Source: Nocardia brasiliensis NBRC 14402
GTDB taxonomy: Bacteria; Actinomycetota; Actinomycetes; Mycobacteriales; Mycobacteriaceae
Length of the DNA: 64,000 nt
Direction: 5' to 3'
Assembly (NCBI RefSeq): GCF_000308475.2
Contig: NZ_BAFT02000103.1
Coordinates: 42,004 to 106,003, forward strand
Shown here: one piece after another, positions 51,643 to 60,230 of the stretch
How the letters are laid out: every line of letters begins with the position of its first letter
Position numbering within the stretch: position 1 is the first letter of the stretch
Position numbers and translations under genes: made by a program
The notes under the pieces: model-generated
Seen by the model: only the letters and a program-made list of their open reading frames with translations
Databases searched by the model: none
Told to the model about the DNA's origin: nothing

Positions 51643-51648
51643 CGTTCG

Positions 51649-52428
51649 GTGGCCTACATCATTTCGAGTGTGAACGTAAACGGCGTCCGCGCTGCCGCGG
51701 GCAAGGGCATGCTGGCCTGGCTCGCCGCCACCGAGGCCGACATCGTCTGCGTCCAGGAGGTCCGGGCGACCGACGAGCAGACCAGAGCGGCGTTGGCGCC
51801 GGCGCTGGCCGAGGGCTGGTGGCTGGCCAATGCCGAACCGGAATCCAAGGGTCGCGCCGGGGTCGCGATCCTGTCCCGCCGGGAGCCGCACGCGGTCCGA
51901 ATCGGCTTCGGCAGCAGTGAGTTCGATGCCTCGGGCCGCTACCTCGAGGCCGACTTCGGCGACGTCACCGTGGCGAGTGTGTACGTGCACTCCGGCGACG
52001 CCGGCACCCCGCGCCAGGACGAAAAGTACCGGTACCTGGCCGAACTCGGCGCCTACCTGACCACGCGCACCGGTGAGTTCGTGGTGAGCGGTGACTGGAA
52101 CATCGCGCACACCGAACTGGACCTGAAGAACTGGAAGGGCAACCTGAAGTCGGCGGGCTTCCTGCCGGACGAGCGCGCCTGGATCGACGGCTTGCTCGCC
52201 GCGGGATACGTCGATGTGGTGCGCACACTGCACCCCGGGGTCGAAGGCCCGTACAGCTGGTGGTCCTATCGCGGCCGCGCTTTCGACAACGACGCGGGCT
52301 GGCGCATCGATTACCAGCTGGCGCGCGGCGAACTCGCGACCCGCGCCAAGCAGGCCGTGGTGGAACGGGCCGCCGCGTACGACCAGCGCTGGTCCGACCA
52401 CGCACCGGTCACGGTGCAGTACCGATGA
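51649..52428 (+). CDS. xth: Exodeoxyribonuclease III / AP endonuclease
   Basis: Base-excision-repair nuclease acting at abasic sites and 3' ends. The 259-residue enzyme of the endonuclease/exonuclease/phosphatase fold has SSVNVNGVRAA, the metal-binding Glu in IVCVQEVRAT, VVSGDWNIAHTELDLKNWKGN and the C-terminal WRIDYQLARG ... RWSDHAPVTVQY with the catalytic Asp and His. The GTG at 51649 is preferred over a TTG at 51634 because a -10 element precedes it. The stop overlaps the start of the ribonuclease gene (ATGA). Confidence 0.93.
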   Translation: MAYIISSVNVNGVRAAAGKGMLAWLAATEADIVCVQEVRATDEQTRAALAPALAEGWWLANAEPESKGRAGVAILSRREPHAVRIGFGSSEFDASGRYLEADFGDVTVASVYVHSGDAGTPRQDEKYRYLAELGAYLTTRTGEFVVSGDWNIAHTELDLKNWKGNLKSAGFLPDERAWIDGLLAAGYVDVVRTLHPGVEGPYSWWSYRGRAFDNDAGWRIDYQLARGELATRAKQAVVERAAAYDQRWSDHAPVTVQYR

Positions 52429-52913
52429 ACCTGTCGCCGAGAGCGATTCGCGCCGTCGTCGCGCTCGGCGCGGTGGCGCTGGTGCTGATCGTGGCCGCGG
52501 TGCTGGCAACCCGCGGCGGTGACGACCGGGCCGCGGGGACCACCACTGCCCGCGCCACGCCGAGCGCCGGCGCACCGGCCGGGAACGCTCAGCGGACGCC
52601 GGAAGCGACCCCGTCGGCCAGCCGCGCACCCGGCGTACCCGATCGCGCCTACGCCACCCTGCGCGAGATCGACGCGGGCCGCTGGCCGGATTCGGCGAAC
52701 GCGCCGGGCACCAAAGGCGGTGACCGCTGGCAGAATCGCGGCGGCGATCTGCCCGCCGCCGACGCGTCCGGCAAACCGATCACCTATCAGGAGTGGGACG
52801 TCAATCCCAAGCAGCGCAACCGGAATCGGGACGCCGAACGCATCGTCACCGGAAGTGACGGTGCGGCCTGGTACACCGGGGACCATTACAAAACCTTCAC
52901 GAGGATGCGTTGA
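52425..52913 (+). CDS. Exported guanyl-specific ribonuclease of the barnase/RNase N1 family
   Basis: A 162-residue protein with an N-terminal membrane signal (AIRAVVALGAVALVLIVAAVLA), a Thr/Ala/Pro linker and a C-terminal RNase domain. The catalytic residues of barnase are all present: Glu123 (YQEWDV), Arg139 (AERIVT) and His154 (YTGDHYKTFTRMR). It cleaves RNA after guanosine outside the cell or in the envelope. Coupled by 1-base overlap to a barstar-like gene, which would protect the cytoplasm, and by 4 bases to xth. Confidence 0.9.
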   Translation: MNLSPRAIRAVVALGAVALVLIVAAVLATRGGDDRAAGTTTARATPSAGAPAGNAQRTPEATPSASRAPGVPDRAYATLREIDAGRWPDSANAPGTKGGDRWQNRGGDLPAADASGKPITYQEWDVNPKQRNRNRDAERIVTGSDGAAWYTGDHYKTFTRMR

Positions 52914-53410
52914 TGACCGAGTCAGTCACGTTGTCGCAGTTCCTTGCTCGTCCCCTCGTCGCCGCGGCGGACGCACAGCCGATCGCCCCGCTGCCGCCGC
53001 GGATGGCGCTGGGCGCCACGGCCGTCGATGCGGCCGAGCTGAGCAGTGTGCGCTACCGTGCGCCTTCGGGTTTCGCGGTGCGTGAGCTGCGCGGGCCGAA
53101 GATGCGTTCGGTCGCAGGGGTTTTCGACGAGATCGCCGCCGCGCTGCAGTTCCCGTACTACTTCGGCGAGAACAAGGACGCGTTCGACGAATGTCTGCGT
53201 GATCTGGACGATTTCGTCGGCGACGCGACCGGATACGTGGTGGTGATCCGGGATTCGGCGCAGCTGCTGGCCGACGAACCGGACGAGCGGGCCTGGTTCG
53301 GCTCGGCGATTCGCGATGCCGCGGAATACTGGTCGGACAAGGGCATCCTGTTCCGGGTGGTGCTGCAGGGCGAATCGACCGGTTTGCACGACGTTTCGGT
53401 GCAGCTCTGA
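52913..53410 (+). CDS. Barstar-family ribonuclease inhibitor
   Basis: A 165-residue protein. Its C-terminal half is a barstar domain: LRGPKMRSVAGVFDEIAAALQFPYYFGENKDAFDECLRDLDDF, where the acidic residues of DAFDECLRDL plug the RNase active site. The N-terminal 55 residues are an extra segment not in classic barstar (about 90 residues). The start TGATG overlap with the RNase stop secures co-translation, as needed for immunity. Confidence 0.9.
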   Translation: MTESVTLSQFLARPLVAAADAQPIAPLPPRMALGATAVDAAELSSVRYRAPSGFAVRELRGPKMRSVAGVFDEIAAALQFPYYFGENKDAFDECLRDLDDFVGDATGYVVVIRDSAQLLADEPDERAWFGSAIRDAAEYWSDKGILFRVVLQGESTGLHDVSVQL

Positions 53411-53421
53411 CTCCGCCGAGG

Positions 53422-54051
53422 TCAGCCCAGGCGGTGTGCCAGGTCCTCGCCGAGCAGGACGAACACGTCGGTGGTGTGTTCGATCAGTTCGTCCCGGCTG
53501 ATCGGCAGCTCGCCCTGTAGCCAGGCGGTCAGCGTCTGCACCAACCCGCCGACCAGGTAGTTCGCCCGGAACGCGATCGCCGGATCCGCGGCCGGATCAT
53601 CGATGCCGTAGAAGTCGATGCCCTCGGCCGCGACCATCCCGGCGAACAACCGCACCGTTTCGGTGGTGCGCGCCCGCAGTTCCGGCGTCGCCATGCCCGC
53701 GACCAGCGCGACCTTGGCTTTGCGCGGATCGTCGGTGAGCAAGTGGATGCCCGCGGCGATCGCGGCGTGTGCGGTGCCCCGGGAATCCTTCGGCGCGGCG
53801 CCGACCGCCGCGACGATCACGCTCGCCAGTTCCTCGGCGATGGCGTCGATCAGTGCGGTCAGCACGGCGTCGCGGCTGTCGAAACTTTCGTAGTAGTACC
53901 GCTCGTTGAGCCCGGCTTGGGCGCAGAGCCCCGAGACGGTCAGTTTGGCCAGCCCCTGGGTGCCGATGATCTCCAGTGCGGCATCGAGCAGTGCCGTGCG
54001 CCGCTGTGCCTTGCGCTCCGTCGCGGAGACCCCGCCATAGCTACGAGTCAC
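53422..54051 (-). CDS. TetR-family transcriptional regulator
   Basis: A 209-residue TetR regulator starting TRSYGGVSATERKAQRRTALLDAALEIIGTQGLAKLTVSGLCAQAGLNERYYYESFDSRDAVL. The N-terminal [MV]TR-YGG signature belongs to a common actinobacterial subgroup. The GTG at 54051 has GGAG 2-3 bases upstream and keeps all TCTGGCA boxes outside the gene; an ATG at 54075 would place one box in the coding region. Divergent from the DUF2236 oxygenase at 54150, which it probably represses. Confidence 0.86.
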   Translation of the reverse strand: MTRSYGGVSATERKAQRRTALLDAALEIIGTQGLAKLTVSGLCAQAGLNERYYYESFDSRDAVLTALIDAIAEELASVIVAAVGAAPKDSRGTAHAAIAAGIHLLTDDPRKAKVALVAGMATPELRARTTETVRLFAGMVAAEGIDFYGIDDPAADPAIAFRANYLVGGLVQTLTAWLQGELPISRDELIEHTTDVFVLLGEDLAHRLG

Positions 54052-54058
54052 GACTCCG

Positions 54059-54128
54059 ATTCTGGCACGGCTCATTCTGGCATAGCCTCTTGCCAGAATT
54101 GCGAATCTGGCGGATGCTATTGCCAGAT
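54059..54128. promoter_or_regulatory. Array of TCTGGCA operator boxes
   Basis: ATTCTGGCA occurs at 54059 and 54074, and its complement TGCCAGAAT at 54091, making a 9-bp perfect inverted repeat with 8-base spacer (54074-54099). A second repeat, ATCTGGC with GCCAGAT (54105-54111 with 54122-54128), lies next to the oxygenase start. The boxes fill the divergent promoter and fit cooperative TetR binding. Confidence 0.75.
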
Positions 54129-54149
54129 GGTCTCGATGAGGAGGCAGTG

Positions 54150-55109
54150 ATGTCCGAACCCGGCTATTTCAGCGATCACTCGATGGCCCGGCGGGTGATG
54201 CGCAAGCGGGCGGTCGGCCTGACCTACGGCCAGCGCGCCCTGGTCGTCGGCGCGGTGCAGCCACTGCTCTACGTCGGTACCGCCGAGAACACCGAGCACC
54301 GGATGACGCCCTACACCAGGCTCGCGCTCACCGGTCACCTGTTCGAGGCGGTGTTTCTCGGCAGCAAGGCGGAGGCGGACCGCGCGCTGGAGTTCACCAA
54401 GAAGAAGCACGCCACGGTGCGCGGCGCGCTGCCCGAGGACGCGGGTGCCCATCATCCGGCGGGCACCAGGTATTCGGCCGACGATCCGCACCTGATGTAT
54501 CTGACGATGGCGTTCACCTTCGACTCCGCCGAGGTGATGTACGACCTGCTGGTCCGCACCCTGACCGACGGCGAGCGCGAGGGCCTCTACCAGGACTATG
54601 TCCGCTGGGCCGAGCTGTTCGGCATGCCGCCCGCGGCCGCGCCCGCCACCTATCGGGAGTTCCGCGCGTCGTTCGACGCCTACCTCGCCTCCGACGAACT
54701 GTTCCTCACTGACGAGGCGCGGTTGGTCGGTTCGTACCTGGCCGGGCAGCGCGTGCCGTATCCGCAGCGGATGCCTTTGCAACAGGTCACCTCCGCTTTC
54801 TTCCTGCTGGTGCAGGGCAGCCTGCCGCCGCGGATCCGCGAGATGTACGGCATGCGGTGGGGGATCGCCGAGCAGGGCGCGTACCGGGCGCTCGCGCAAG
54901 CCGTGCGGACCGCGCATGTCGCGTTGCCGCTGGCGCCGCCTGTGCTGCGCGGCACGCTGGCCGGGCCGAGCGCGCCGGTCTACAAGTTGGTTTCCCAGCG
55001 TGAACGCCGCCTGCTGCGCACCGGGCGACCCAGCATGCCCGGCATCGATCCGCGTAACTGGGTGCAGCGAAATTCGATCGAACAGGGGCGTCGCGCAGCG
55101 ACTCGTTGA
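54150..55109 (+). CDS. DUF2236 (MpaB-type) oxygenase-like protein
   Basis: A 319-residue DUF2236 family protein, distant from the one at 28263. Segments with conserved residues include GTAENTEHRMTPYTRLALTGHLFEAVFLGSKAEADRALEFTKKKHATVRG and DDPHLMYLTMAFTFDSAEVMYDLLV. Family members bind haem or act on polyisoprenoids and diverse secondary metabolites; the substrate here is unknown. GAGGAGG precedes the ATG. The TCTGGCA boxes upstream and the divergent TetR suggest inducible expression. Confidence 0.82.
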   Translation: MSEPGYFSDHSMARRVMRKRAVGLTYGQRALVVGAVQPLLYVGTAENTEHRMTPYTRLALTGHLFEAVFLGSKAEADRALEFTKKKHATVRGALPEDAGAHHPAGTRYSADDPHLMYLTMAFTFDSAEVMYDLLVRTLTDGEREGLYQDYVRWAELFGMPPAAAPATYREFRASFDAYLASDELFLTDEARLVGSYLAGQRVPYPQRMPLQQVTSAFFLLVQGSLPPRIREMYGMRWGIAEQGAYRALAQAVRTAHVALPLAPPVLRGTLAGPSAPVYKLVSQRERRLLRTGRPSMPGIDPRNWVQRNSIEQGRRAATR

Positions 55110-55157
55110 GGGGGTGGTGGACGGGCGACGGCTGGGCGCCCATGGAAAGATCGGAGT

Positions 55158-56189
55158 ATGTCCGCTCCTGCAGAAACCCCGGCCGCTGAACGCAAGCAGC
55201 GGGTCCTTTCCGGGATCCAGCCCACCAGTTCCTCGTTCCATCTCGGCAACTACCTTGGGGCGCTGCAGTACTGGGTGACCATGCAGGACGATTACGACTC
55301 GCTGTACTTCATCCCGAACCTGCACGCGATCACCGTGCCGCAGGACCCGAAGGCGCTGCGGGCGCAGACCAGGGGCGCGGCCGCGCAGTTGCTCGCCATC
55401 GGCATCGACCCGAAGAAGTCGACGCTGTTCGTGCAGAGCCAGGTGCCCGAGCATGCGGAACTGGCCTGGGTGCTCAGCTGCATCACCGGGTTCGGTGAGG
55501 CGAGCCGGATGACCCAGTTCAAGGACAAGTCGGCCAAACAGGGCTCGGACAATGCCTCCGTCGGCCTGTTCACCTATCCGGTGCTGATGGCGTCGGACAT
55601 TCTGCTCTACCGTCCGCATCAGGTGCCGGTCGGTGAGGATCAGCGCCAGCATCTCGAACTGACCCGAAACCTGGCGCAGCGCTTCAACACCCGGTTCAAG
55701 AAGACCTTCGTGGTGCCCGAGGCGCATATCGTGAAGGGCACGGCCAAGATCTACGACCTGCAGGATCCGACGGCGAAGATGAGCAAGTCGGCGTCCTCCG
55801 ACGCCGGCCTGATCAACCTGCTCGACGACCCGAAGGTCACCGCCAAGAAGGTGCGCGCTGCGGTCACCGACACCGAGCGCGAGATCCGCTATGACGTCGA
55901 GCACAAGCCGGGCGTCAGCAACCTGCTGGTGATCCTCAGTTCGGTGACCGGCACGCCGATCGTGACGCTCGAAAAGGATTACGCGGGCAAGGGCTACGGC
56001 GACCTGAAAGCAGATGTGGCCGACGCGCTGGTCGAATTTGTCACGCCATTGCAGGCGAAGGTGCAAGAGTATTTGTCGGATCAGGGCGAACTCGACCGCA
56101 TCCTCGCCGCCGGTGCCGAGCGTGCGCGAGAGATCGCCGGCAACACCCTCGCACAGGTATACGACCGAGTGGGTCTGCTGACCCGCTAG
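55158..56189 (+). CDS. trpS: Tryptophanyl-tRNA synthetase
   Basis: Class I synthetase that charges tRNA-Trp. The 343-residue protein shows the HIGH-like SGIQPTSSSFHLGNYLGAL, VPVGEDQRQHLELTR for tryptophan/ATP binding and the KMSKS loop DPTAKMSKSASS. Full length and typical of the bacterial dimeric enzyme. Its place after icd and before yhjD is the same as in M. tuberculosis, apart from the inserted accessory genes. Confidence 0.97.
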   Translation: MSAPAETPAAERKQRVLSGIQPTSSSFHLGNYLGALQYWVTMQDDYDSLYFIPNLHAITVPQDPKALRAQTRGAAAQLLAIGIDPKKSTLFVQSQVPEHAELAWVLSCITGFGEASRMTQFKDKSAKQGSDNASVGLFTYPVLMASDILLYRPHQVPVGEDQRQHLELTRNLAQRFNTRFKKTFVVPEAHIVKGTAKIYDLQDPTAKMSKSASSDAGLINLLDDPKVTAKKVRAAVTDTEREIRYDVEHKPGVSNLLVILSSVTGTPIVTLEKDYAGKGYGDLKADVADALVEFVTPLQAKVQEYLSDQGELDRILAAGAERAREIAGNTLAQVYDRVGLLTR

Positions 56190-56228
56190 CGGCGGCACCT
56201 GCGAGATCACTCCTGAAGGGGCGAACTG

Positions 56229-57251
56229 GTGCAGGTGATCGACAACATCCAGGCCGGGATCGAACGACGGATCCAGAAGCGGCCGTGGCTCGACCATTTG
56301 GTGCGAGCGGGCGGGCGGTATCAACGGCAGCGCGGTGACTACTACGCCGCGGGCATCACGTATTTCACCGTGCTGTCGCTGTTTCCGTTGCTGATGGTCG
56401 CCTTCGCGATCGCGGGCTTCGTGCTGACGAGCAATCCTGATCTGCTCGGCGAGCTGCAGGCCAAGATCGTCGACAACATTCCCGGCGAGCTCGGCACCCA
56501 GCTGAACGAGCTGGTCGACAAGGCCGTCGACTCCCGCGGCACGGTCGGCGTCATCGGTCTGCTGGCCGGGCTCTACACCGGGCTCGGCTGGATGGCGAAC
56601 CTGCGCGCGGCGCTCACCGAGCAGTGGGAGCAGAAGAGCGAGGAGCAGAACTGGTTCCTGGCGAAGCTGTCCGATCTCGGCGCGCTGCTCGGACTCGGCC
56701 TGGCTTTCGTTGTCTCCCTTGGCCTTTCCGCGCTCGCGTCCAGCACCCTGGGGGCGCGGTTGCTGATCAGCCTCGGTCTTTCGCATCTGCCGGGGGCGCG
56801 GCTGCTGTTGGCGCTGGTCTCGATCTTCCTCGGCTTCCTCGCCTCCTGGGCGGTGTTCGCCTGGATCATCGCGCGGCTGCCGCGCGAGCCGGTCACGTTG
56901 AAGAGCGCCGCGAAGGCCGCGGCGCTGGCCGCCCTGGTCTTCGAGGTCTTCAAGTTCGTCGCCTCGATCTACCTGCGCACCGTGCTGTCCAGTCCGGCCG
57001 GCGCGGCGTTCGGCTCCATCATCGGCCTGATGGTCTTCAGCTACATCACCTACCGCATCGTCCTGTTCGCCACCGCGTGGGCTGCTACCGCCTCCGACAA
57101 CGACCGCGAAGCCGATATCCCCCCGCCGCCCGCCGCCGTCATCGCGCCCCGGGTCTCTGCCCGGGAACTGTCCGTCGGCGCGGGCGCGACCTTCTTCGGT
57201 GCGGGAGCCCTTGCGGCCCTGGCTCTTTCCGGCCTGCGCCGCCGTCCCTGA
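56229..57251 (+). CDS. yhjD: YhjD/YihY-BrkB family membrane protein
   Basis: A 340-residue inner-membrane protein with six main hydrophobic segments (ITYFTVLSLFPLLMVAFAIAGFVL, GVIGLLAGLYTGLGWMANLR, ALLGLGLAFVVSLGLSALASS, LLALVSIFLGFLASWAVFAWIIARLP and others). The motif Y-A-A-G-I-T-Y-F at about 40 is typical of the family, once annotated as ribonuclease BN and now seen as transport-related. The GTG start follows GAAGGGG. It follows trpS by 39 bases and is likely in the same transcript. Confidence 0.9.
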   Translation: MQVIDNIQAGIERRIQKRPWLDHLVRAGGRYQRQRGDYYAAGITYFTVLSLFPLLMVAFAIAGFVLTSNPDLLGELQAKIVDNIPGELGTQLNELVDKAVDSRGTVGVIGLLAGLYTGLGWMANLRAALTEQWEQKSEEQNWFLAKLSDLGALLGLGLAFVVSLGLSALASSTLGARLLISLGLSHLPGARLLLALVSIFLGFLASWAVFAWIIARLPREPVTLKSAAKAAALAALVFEVFKFVASIYLRTVLSSPAGAAFGSIIGLMVFSYITYRIVLFATAWAATASDNDREADIPPPPAAVIAPRVSARELSVGAGATFFGAGALAALALSGLRRRP

Positions 57252-57267
57252 CTCGACCGTCGCTGTT

Positions 57268-58557
57268 CTATCGACGGCGATTGAGGCGGCGGGCGCCCAG
57301 CAGGAGGGCGAGGACGAGGATGGTGCCGCCCACTATCCAGACGGTGCGGTCGGGCCCGTGGGAGTCGCCGGGAGCGGAGTCGGCCTGGGGAGCCGTGTCG
57401 CGGGGTGGCGGGGAGGCCAGGGCGGCACCGGTTTTCGACGGGTCGGTGGTGGCGCTGGGGAGTTTGCCGATGCCGGTGCCGCGGGGGAGGGCGAAGCCGT
57501 AGTCGAGCAGGCGGGCGGCTTGATCGGTGGGGCGTAGCGGCCGGACATCGGCTTTGAGCAGGGTGACGACGAGCCGGCGGCCGTCGCGTTCGGCGGCGGC
57601 GACGAAGGTCTGCCTGGCGTCGTCGGTGAAGCCGGTTTTGCCGCCGAGGGCGCCCTCGTAGTCGTAGAGCAGGTGATTGTCGTTGCCGATCGGGAAGCCG
57701 GGATGGTCCTTGTCGTCGGGGATCTTCGGATTCGCGGGATAGCCGGGGAAATCGACCTGTTCGGTGTGGATGAGTTCGGCGAACAGCGGGATCGTCATGG
57801 CCTCGCGGAAGAGCACGGACAGGTCGTAGGCGGAGGTGCTCATGCCGGGCCCGTCCAGCCCGGACGGGCTGGCCGCACGAGTATCCAAGGCGTGCAACGA
57901 CTTCGCCAGCTCGTTCATCTTGGCGACGGTGGCCTCCTCGCCGCCCAGCTGGGTGGCGATGGCATGGGCTGCGTCGTTGCCGGACGCCATGATCAGGGCC
58001 TGCATCAGCTGGCGATTGGTGTAGCGGCCGCCGGGTCCGATGCCGACGCGGGTGCCGTCGGCGTTCGCATCGTCCTCGGTGCCGATCACCACCTTGTTCA
58101 GGTCCAGGGTGCGCAGTGCGATGGTGGCGAGCAGCACCTTGATGGTGCTGGCCGGCCGATACCGGCCGTGCGGGTCCTTGGCGACCAGGACGTCGCCGGT
58201 GTCCAGGTCCGACACCTGCCAGGCGGTGGCCGAAATGTCCTGCGGCACAGCGGGTGCGCCCTTGGGCAGCACCAGCCCGCATTCGCCGAGCCTGCTGCCG
58301 CCGACCGGGGGGACGGGGACGGGCAGCGCGGTCGGCGCCGACTGCCCGGGCCGCGGCACCTCGGACTGATCGATCGGCGGGGGCGGACTCGTCTTCTGCG
58401 GGCACCCGTCGGTGTTGGGCGTGGTGAACGGTGTCGTCGTCGTGCTCGTCGGCGCGGCGAACGACGGTACGGCGGCCAAGCCCGCGGTGACCGCCAGTGC
58501 GGCCAGCGCGGAACCGAGGCGAAGTGTGGCGCGGCGGCGCGACTCCCGGATCTTCAT
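57268..58557 (-). CDS. dacB: D-alanyl-D-alanine carboxypeptidase (DacB type)
   Basis: Penicillin-binding enzyme that trims pentapeptide side chains of peptidoglycan. A 429-residue protein: signal peptide to about 35, a Pro/Thr-rich linker, then the peptidase S11 domain with SxxK (Ser137 in PASTIKVLL), SGN (MASGNDAAH) and KTG (GALGGKTGFT). A C-terminal membrane helix (WIVGGTILVLALLLGARRL) anchors it to the outer face of the cytoplasmic membrane. Converges with yhjD and corresponds to DacB1 (Rv3330) by order. Confidence 0.94.
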   Translation of the reverse strand: MKIRESRRRATLRLGSALAALAVTAGLAAVPSFAAPTSTTTTPFTTPNTDGCPQKTSPPPPIDQSEVPRPGQSAPTALPVPVPPVGGSRLGECGLVLPKGAPAVPQDISATAWQVSDLDTGDVLVAKDPHGRYRPASTIKVLLATIALRTLDLNKVVIGTEDDANADGTRVGIGPGGRYTNRQLMQALIMASGNDAAHAIATQLGGEEATVAKMNELAKSLHALDTRAASPSGLDGPGMSTSAYDLSVLFREAMTIPLFAELIHTEQVDFPGYPANPKIPDDKDHPGFPIGNDNHLLYDYEGALGGKTGFTDDARQTFVAAAERDGRRLVVTLLKADVRPLRPTDQAARLLDYGFALPRGTGIGKLPSATTDPSKTGAALASPPPRDTAPQADSAPGDSHGPDRTVWIVGGTILVLALLLGARRLNRRR

Positions 58558-58615
58558 CGTTTGCGAGCGTAACGGTCGGCGCCGGCGACGGCCGCGCACG
58601 CGTCCGAGCGCGGTA

Positions 58616-58656
58616 TTGACAGACTCTACTAAATGAGAGCTACTATCAAAAAGTAG
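58616..58656 (+). promoter_or_regulatory. Promoter and operator of the MFS-tetR operon
   Basis: TTGACA (58616-58621) and TACTAT (58641-58646) form a promoter with a long 19-base spacer. CTACT-N7-AGTAG (58640-58644 with 58652-58656) is an inverted repeat across the -10. This is the most A+T-rich spot nearby and probably binds the TetR encoded at 60220. Confidence 0.5.
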
Positions 58657-58679
58657 TTTCTTTCATTTTTGGAGGGGTT

Positions 58680-60230
58680 GTGCGAACTGATTCGACGCGC
58701 CGCTGGCTGGCGCTCGGTGCGCTGGCGGTCGCGATGCTGACCATCGGGCTCGACGTGACGGTCTTGACCGTGGCGTTGCCCACGCTCGCCGTCGACCTGC
58801 ACGCGAATACCGCTGCGCTGCAATGGTTCAGCAGCGCGTACACGCTCGCACTGGCCGCCGTGATGCTGCCCGCGGGCGCGCTCGGCGATCGGTACGGGCG
58901 CAAGAAGTTCCTGCTCGCTGCCCTGCTTGTGTTCGGCGCGGCCTCGCTCGCGTGCGCGTTCGCGACCTCGGCGGGCGCGCTGATCGCCGCGCGGGTGGTG
59001 CTCGGCGTGGCGGCCGCGGCGATGATCCCGCTGTCAATGGCGGTGTTGCCCTCGCTGTTTCCCGAACCCGGCGAACGACAGCGTGCGCTCACCGTCTGGG
59101 TGACCTCGACCGCGCTCGGACTGCCGCTCGGGCCGATCGTGGGCGGCTGGCTGCTGCGGAACTTCTGGTGGGGTTCGGTGTTCCTGATCAATGTGCCGAT
59201 GGTGATCATCGGCGTGCTCGCGGTGCTCGCCCTGGTGCCGGAATCGCGCAGTGCGCACCGCTACCGGCTGGACGTGCCCGGTGTGGTGCTGTCGGCCGCG
59301 GGCATGCTCGGCCTCACCTACGGATTCATCCGGATCGGTGAGTTCGGCTGGGGCAACGGGACGGCATGGGGCATCGTCGGTGCCGGGGTACTGCTGCTCG
59401 GCGTGTTCGTGCTGTGGCAGCGCAGAACCGCGCATCCACTGATCGATCTAGGCCTGTTCGACATCGCCGGATTCCGCTGGGGCACCGCGCTTTCCATCGT
59501 CGTCAACTTCGCGATGTTCGGCATGTTCTTCACGGTGCCGCAGTACTTCCAGGCGGTGCTCGGCGTCGACGCGCTCGGTAGTGGGCTGCGACTGCTGCCG
59601 CTGATCGGCGGGCTGCTCGTCGGCAGCCGGGTGGTCGACCGGGCGCTGCCGAAACTCGGCACCCGCACGGTCCTCGCCGTGGGCTTCGGCCTGCTCGCCG
59701 CCGCACTCGCACTCGGCGGGCTGACCTCCGTGCACAGCGGGTACGGGTTCACCGCACTGTGGCTGGCCCTGCTCGGCGCCGGCATGGGCCTGGCCATGCC
59801 GACCGCCATGGGATTGGCGATGGGCGAGCTCTCCGCCGAGCGTTCCGGGTCCGGGTCCGCGTTGATCCAGGCGCTGCGCCAGGCGGGCGGCACCATCGGC
59901 GTCGCGATCCTCGGCACCGTGCTGGCCACCCGATACCGTTCGGAACTGGGCGAATTGAACCATGACCCGATCTCGGACGGAGTGAACGCCGGCGCCGCGG
60001 TGGCGCACCGGACCGGCGACCTCGTGCTGCTGCACCAGGTGCAGACCGCGTTCGTCGGCGGCATGGCCGCGATGCTCTGGGTCTGCGCGGCCTTGTGCGC
60101 GGCGGCCGCGGTGCTCGCCGCCGTGTTCATCCGCGCGCCGCGCCCGGCGGCGCCGGATCGGCAACCACCGACCGCCGCACCGGAGGTGATCGTCGGGGCG
60201 GATGCGTCAGAATCGAACCATGTCGGTTGA
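58680..60230 (+). CDS. MFS drug-efflux transporter, DHA2 family
   Basis: A 516-residue, 14-helix exporter with the DHA2 first-helix signature IGLDVTVLTVALPTLAVDL and GALGDRYGRKKFLL between helices 2 and 3. It likely exports antibiotics or other toxic compounds. The GTG start has GGAGGGG at good spacing. Its 3' end overlaps the TetR gene by 11 bases, so regulator and pump are co-translated. Confidence 0.92.
   Translation: MRTDSTRRWLALGALAVAMLTIGLDVTVLTVALPTLAVDLHANTAALQWFSSAYTLALAAVMLPAGALGDRYGRKKFLLAALLVFGAASLACAFATSAGALIAARVVLGVAAAAMIPLSMAVLPSLFPEPGERQRALTVWVTSTALGLPLGPIVGGWLLRNFWWGSVFLINVPMVIIGVLAVLALVPESRSAHRYRLDVPGVVLSAAGMLGLTYGFIRIGEFGWGNGTAWGIVGAGVLLLGVFVLWQRRTAHPLIDLGLFDIAGFRWGTALSIVVNFAMFGMFFTVPQYFQAVLGVDALGSGLRLLPLIGGLLVGSRVVDRALPKLGTRTVLAVGFGLLAAALALGGLTSVHSGYGFTALWLALLGAGMGLAMPTAMGLAMGELSAERSGSGSALIQALRQAGGTIGVAILGTVLATRYRSELGELNHDPISDGVNAGAAVAHRTGDLVLLHQVQTAFVGGMAAMLWVCAALCAAAAVLAAVFIRAPRPAAPDRQPPTAAPEVIVGADASESNHVG

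Noticed and set aside
54117..56786. Minus-strand frame of about 890 codons opposite trpS and the oxygenase
   Set aside because: Antisense shadow; trpS is unmistakable on the plus strand.
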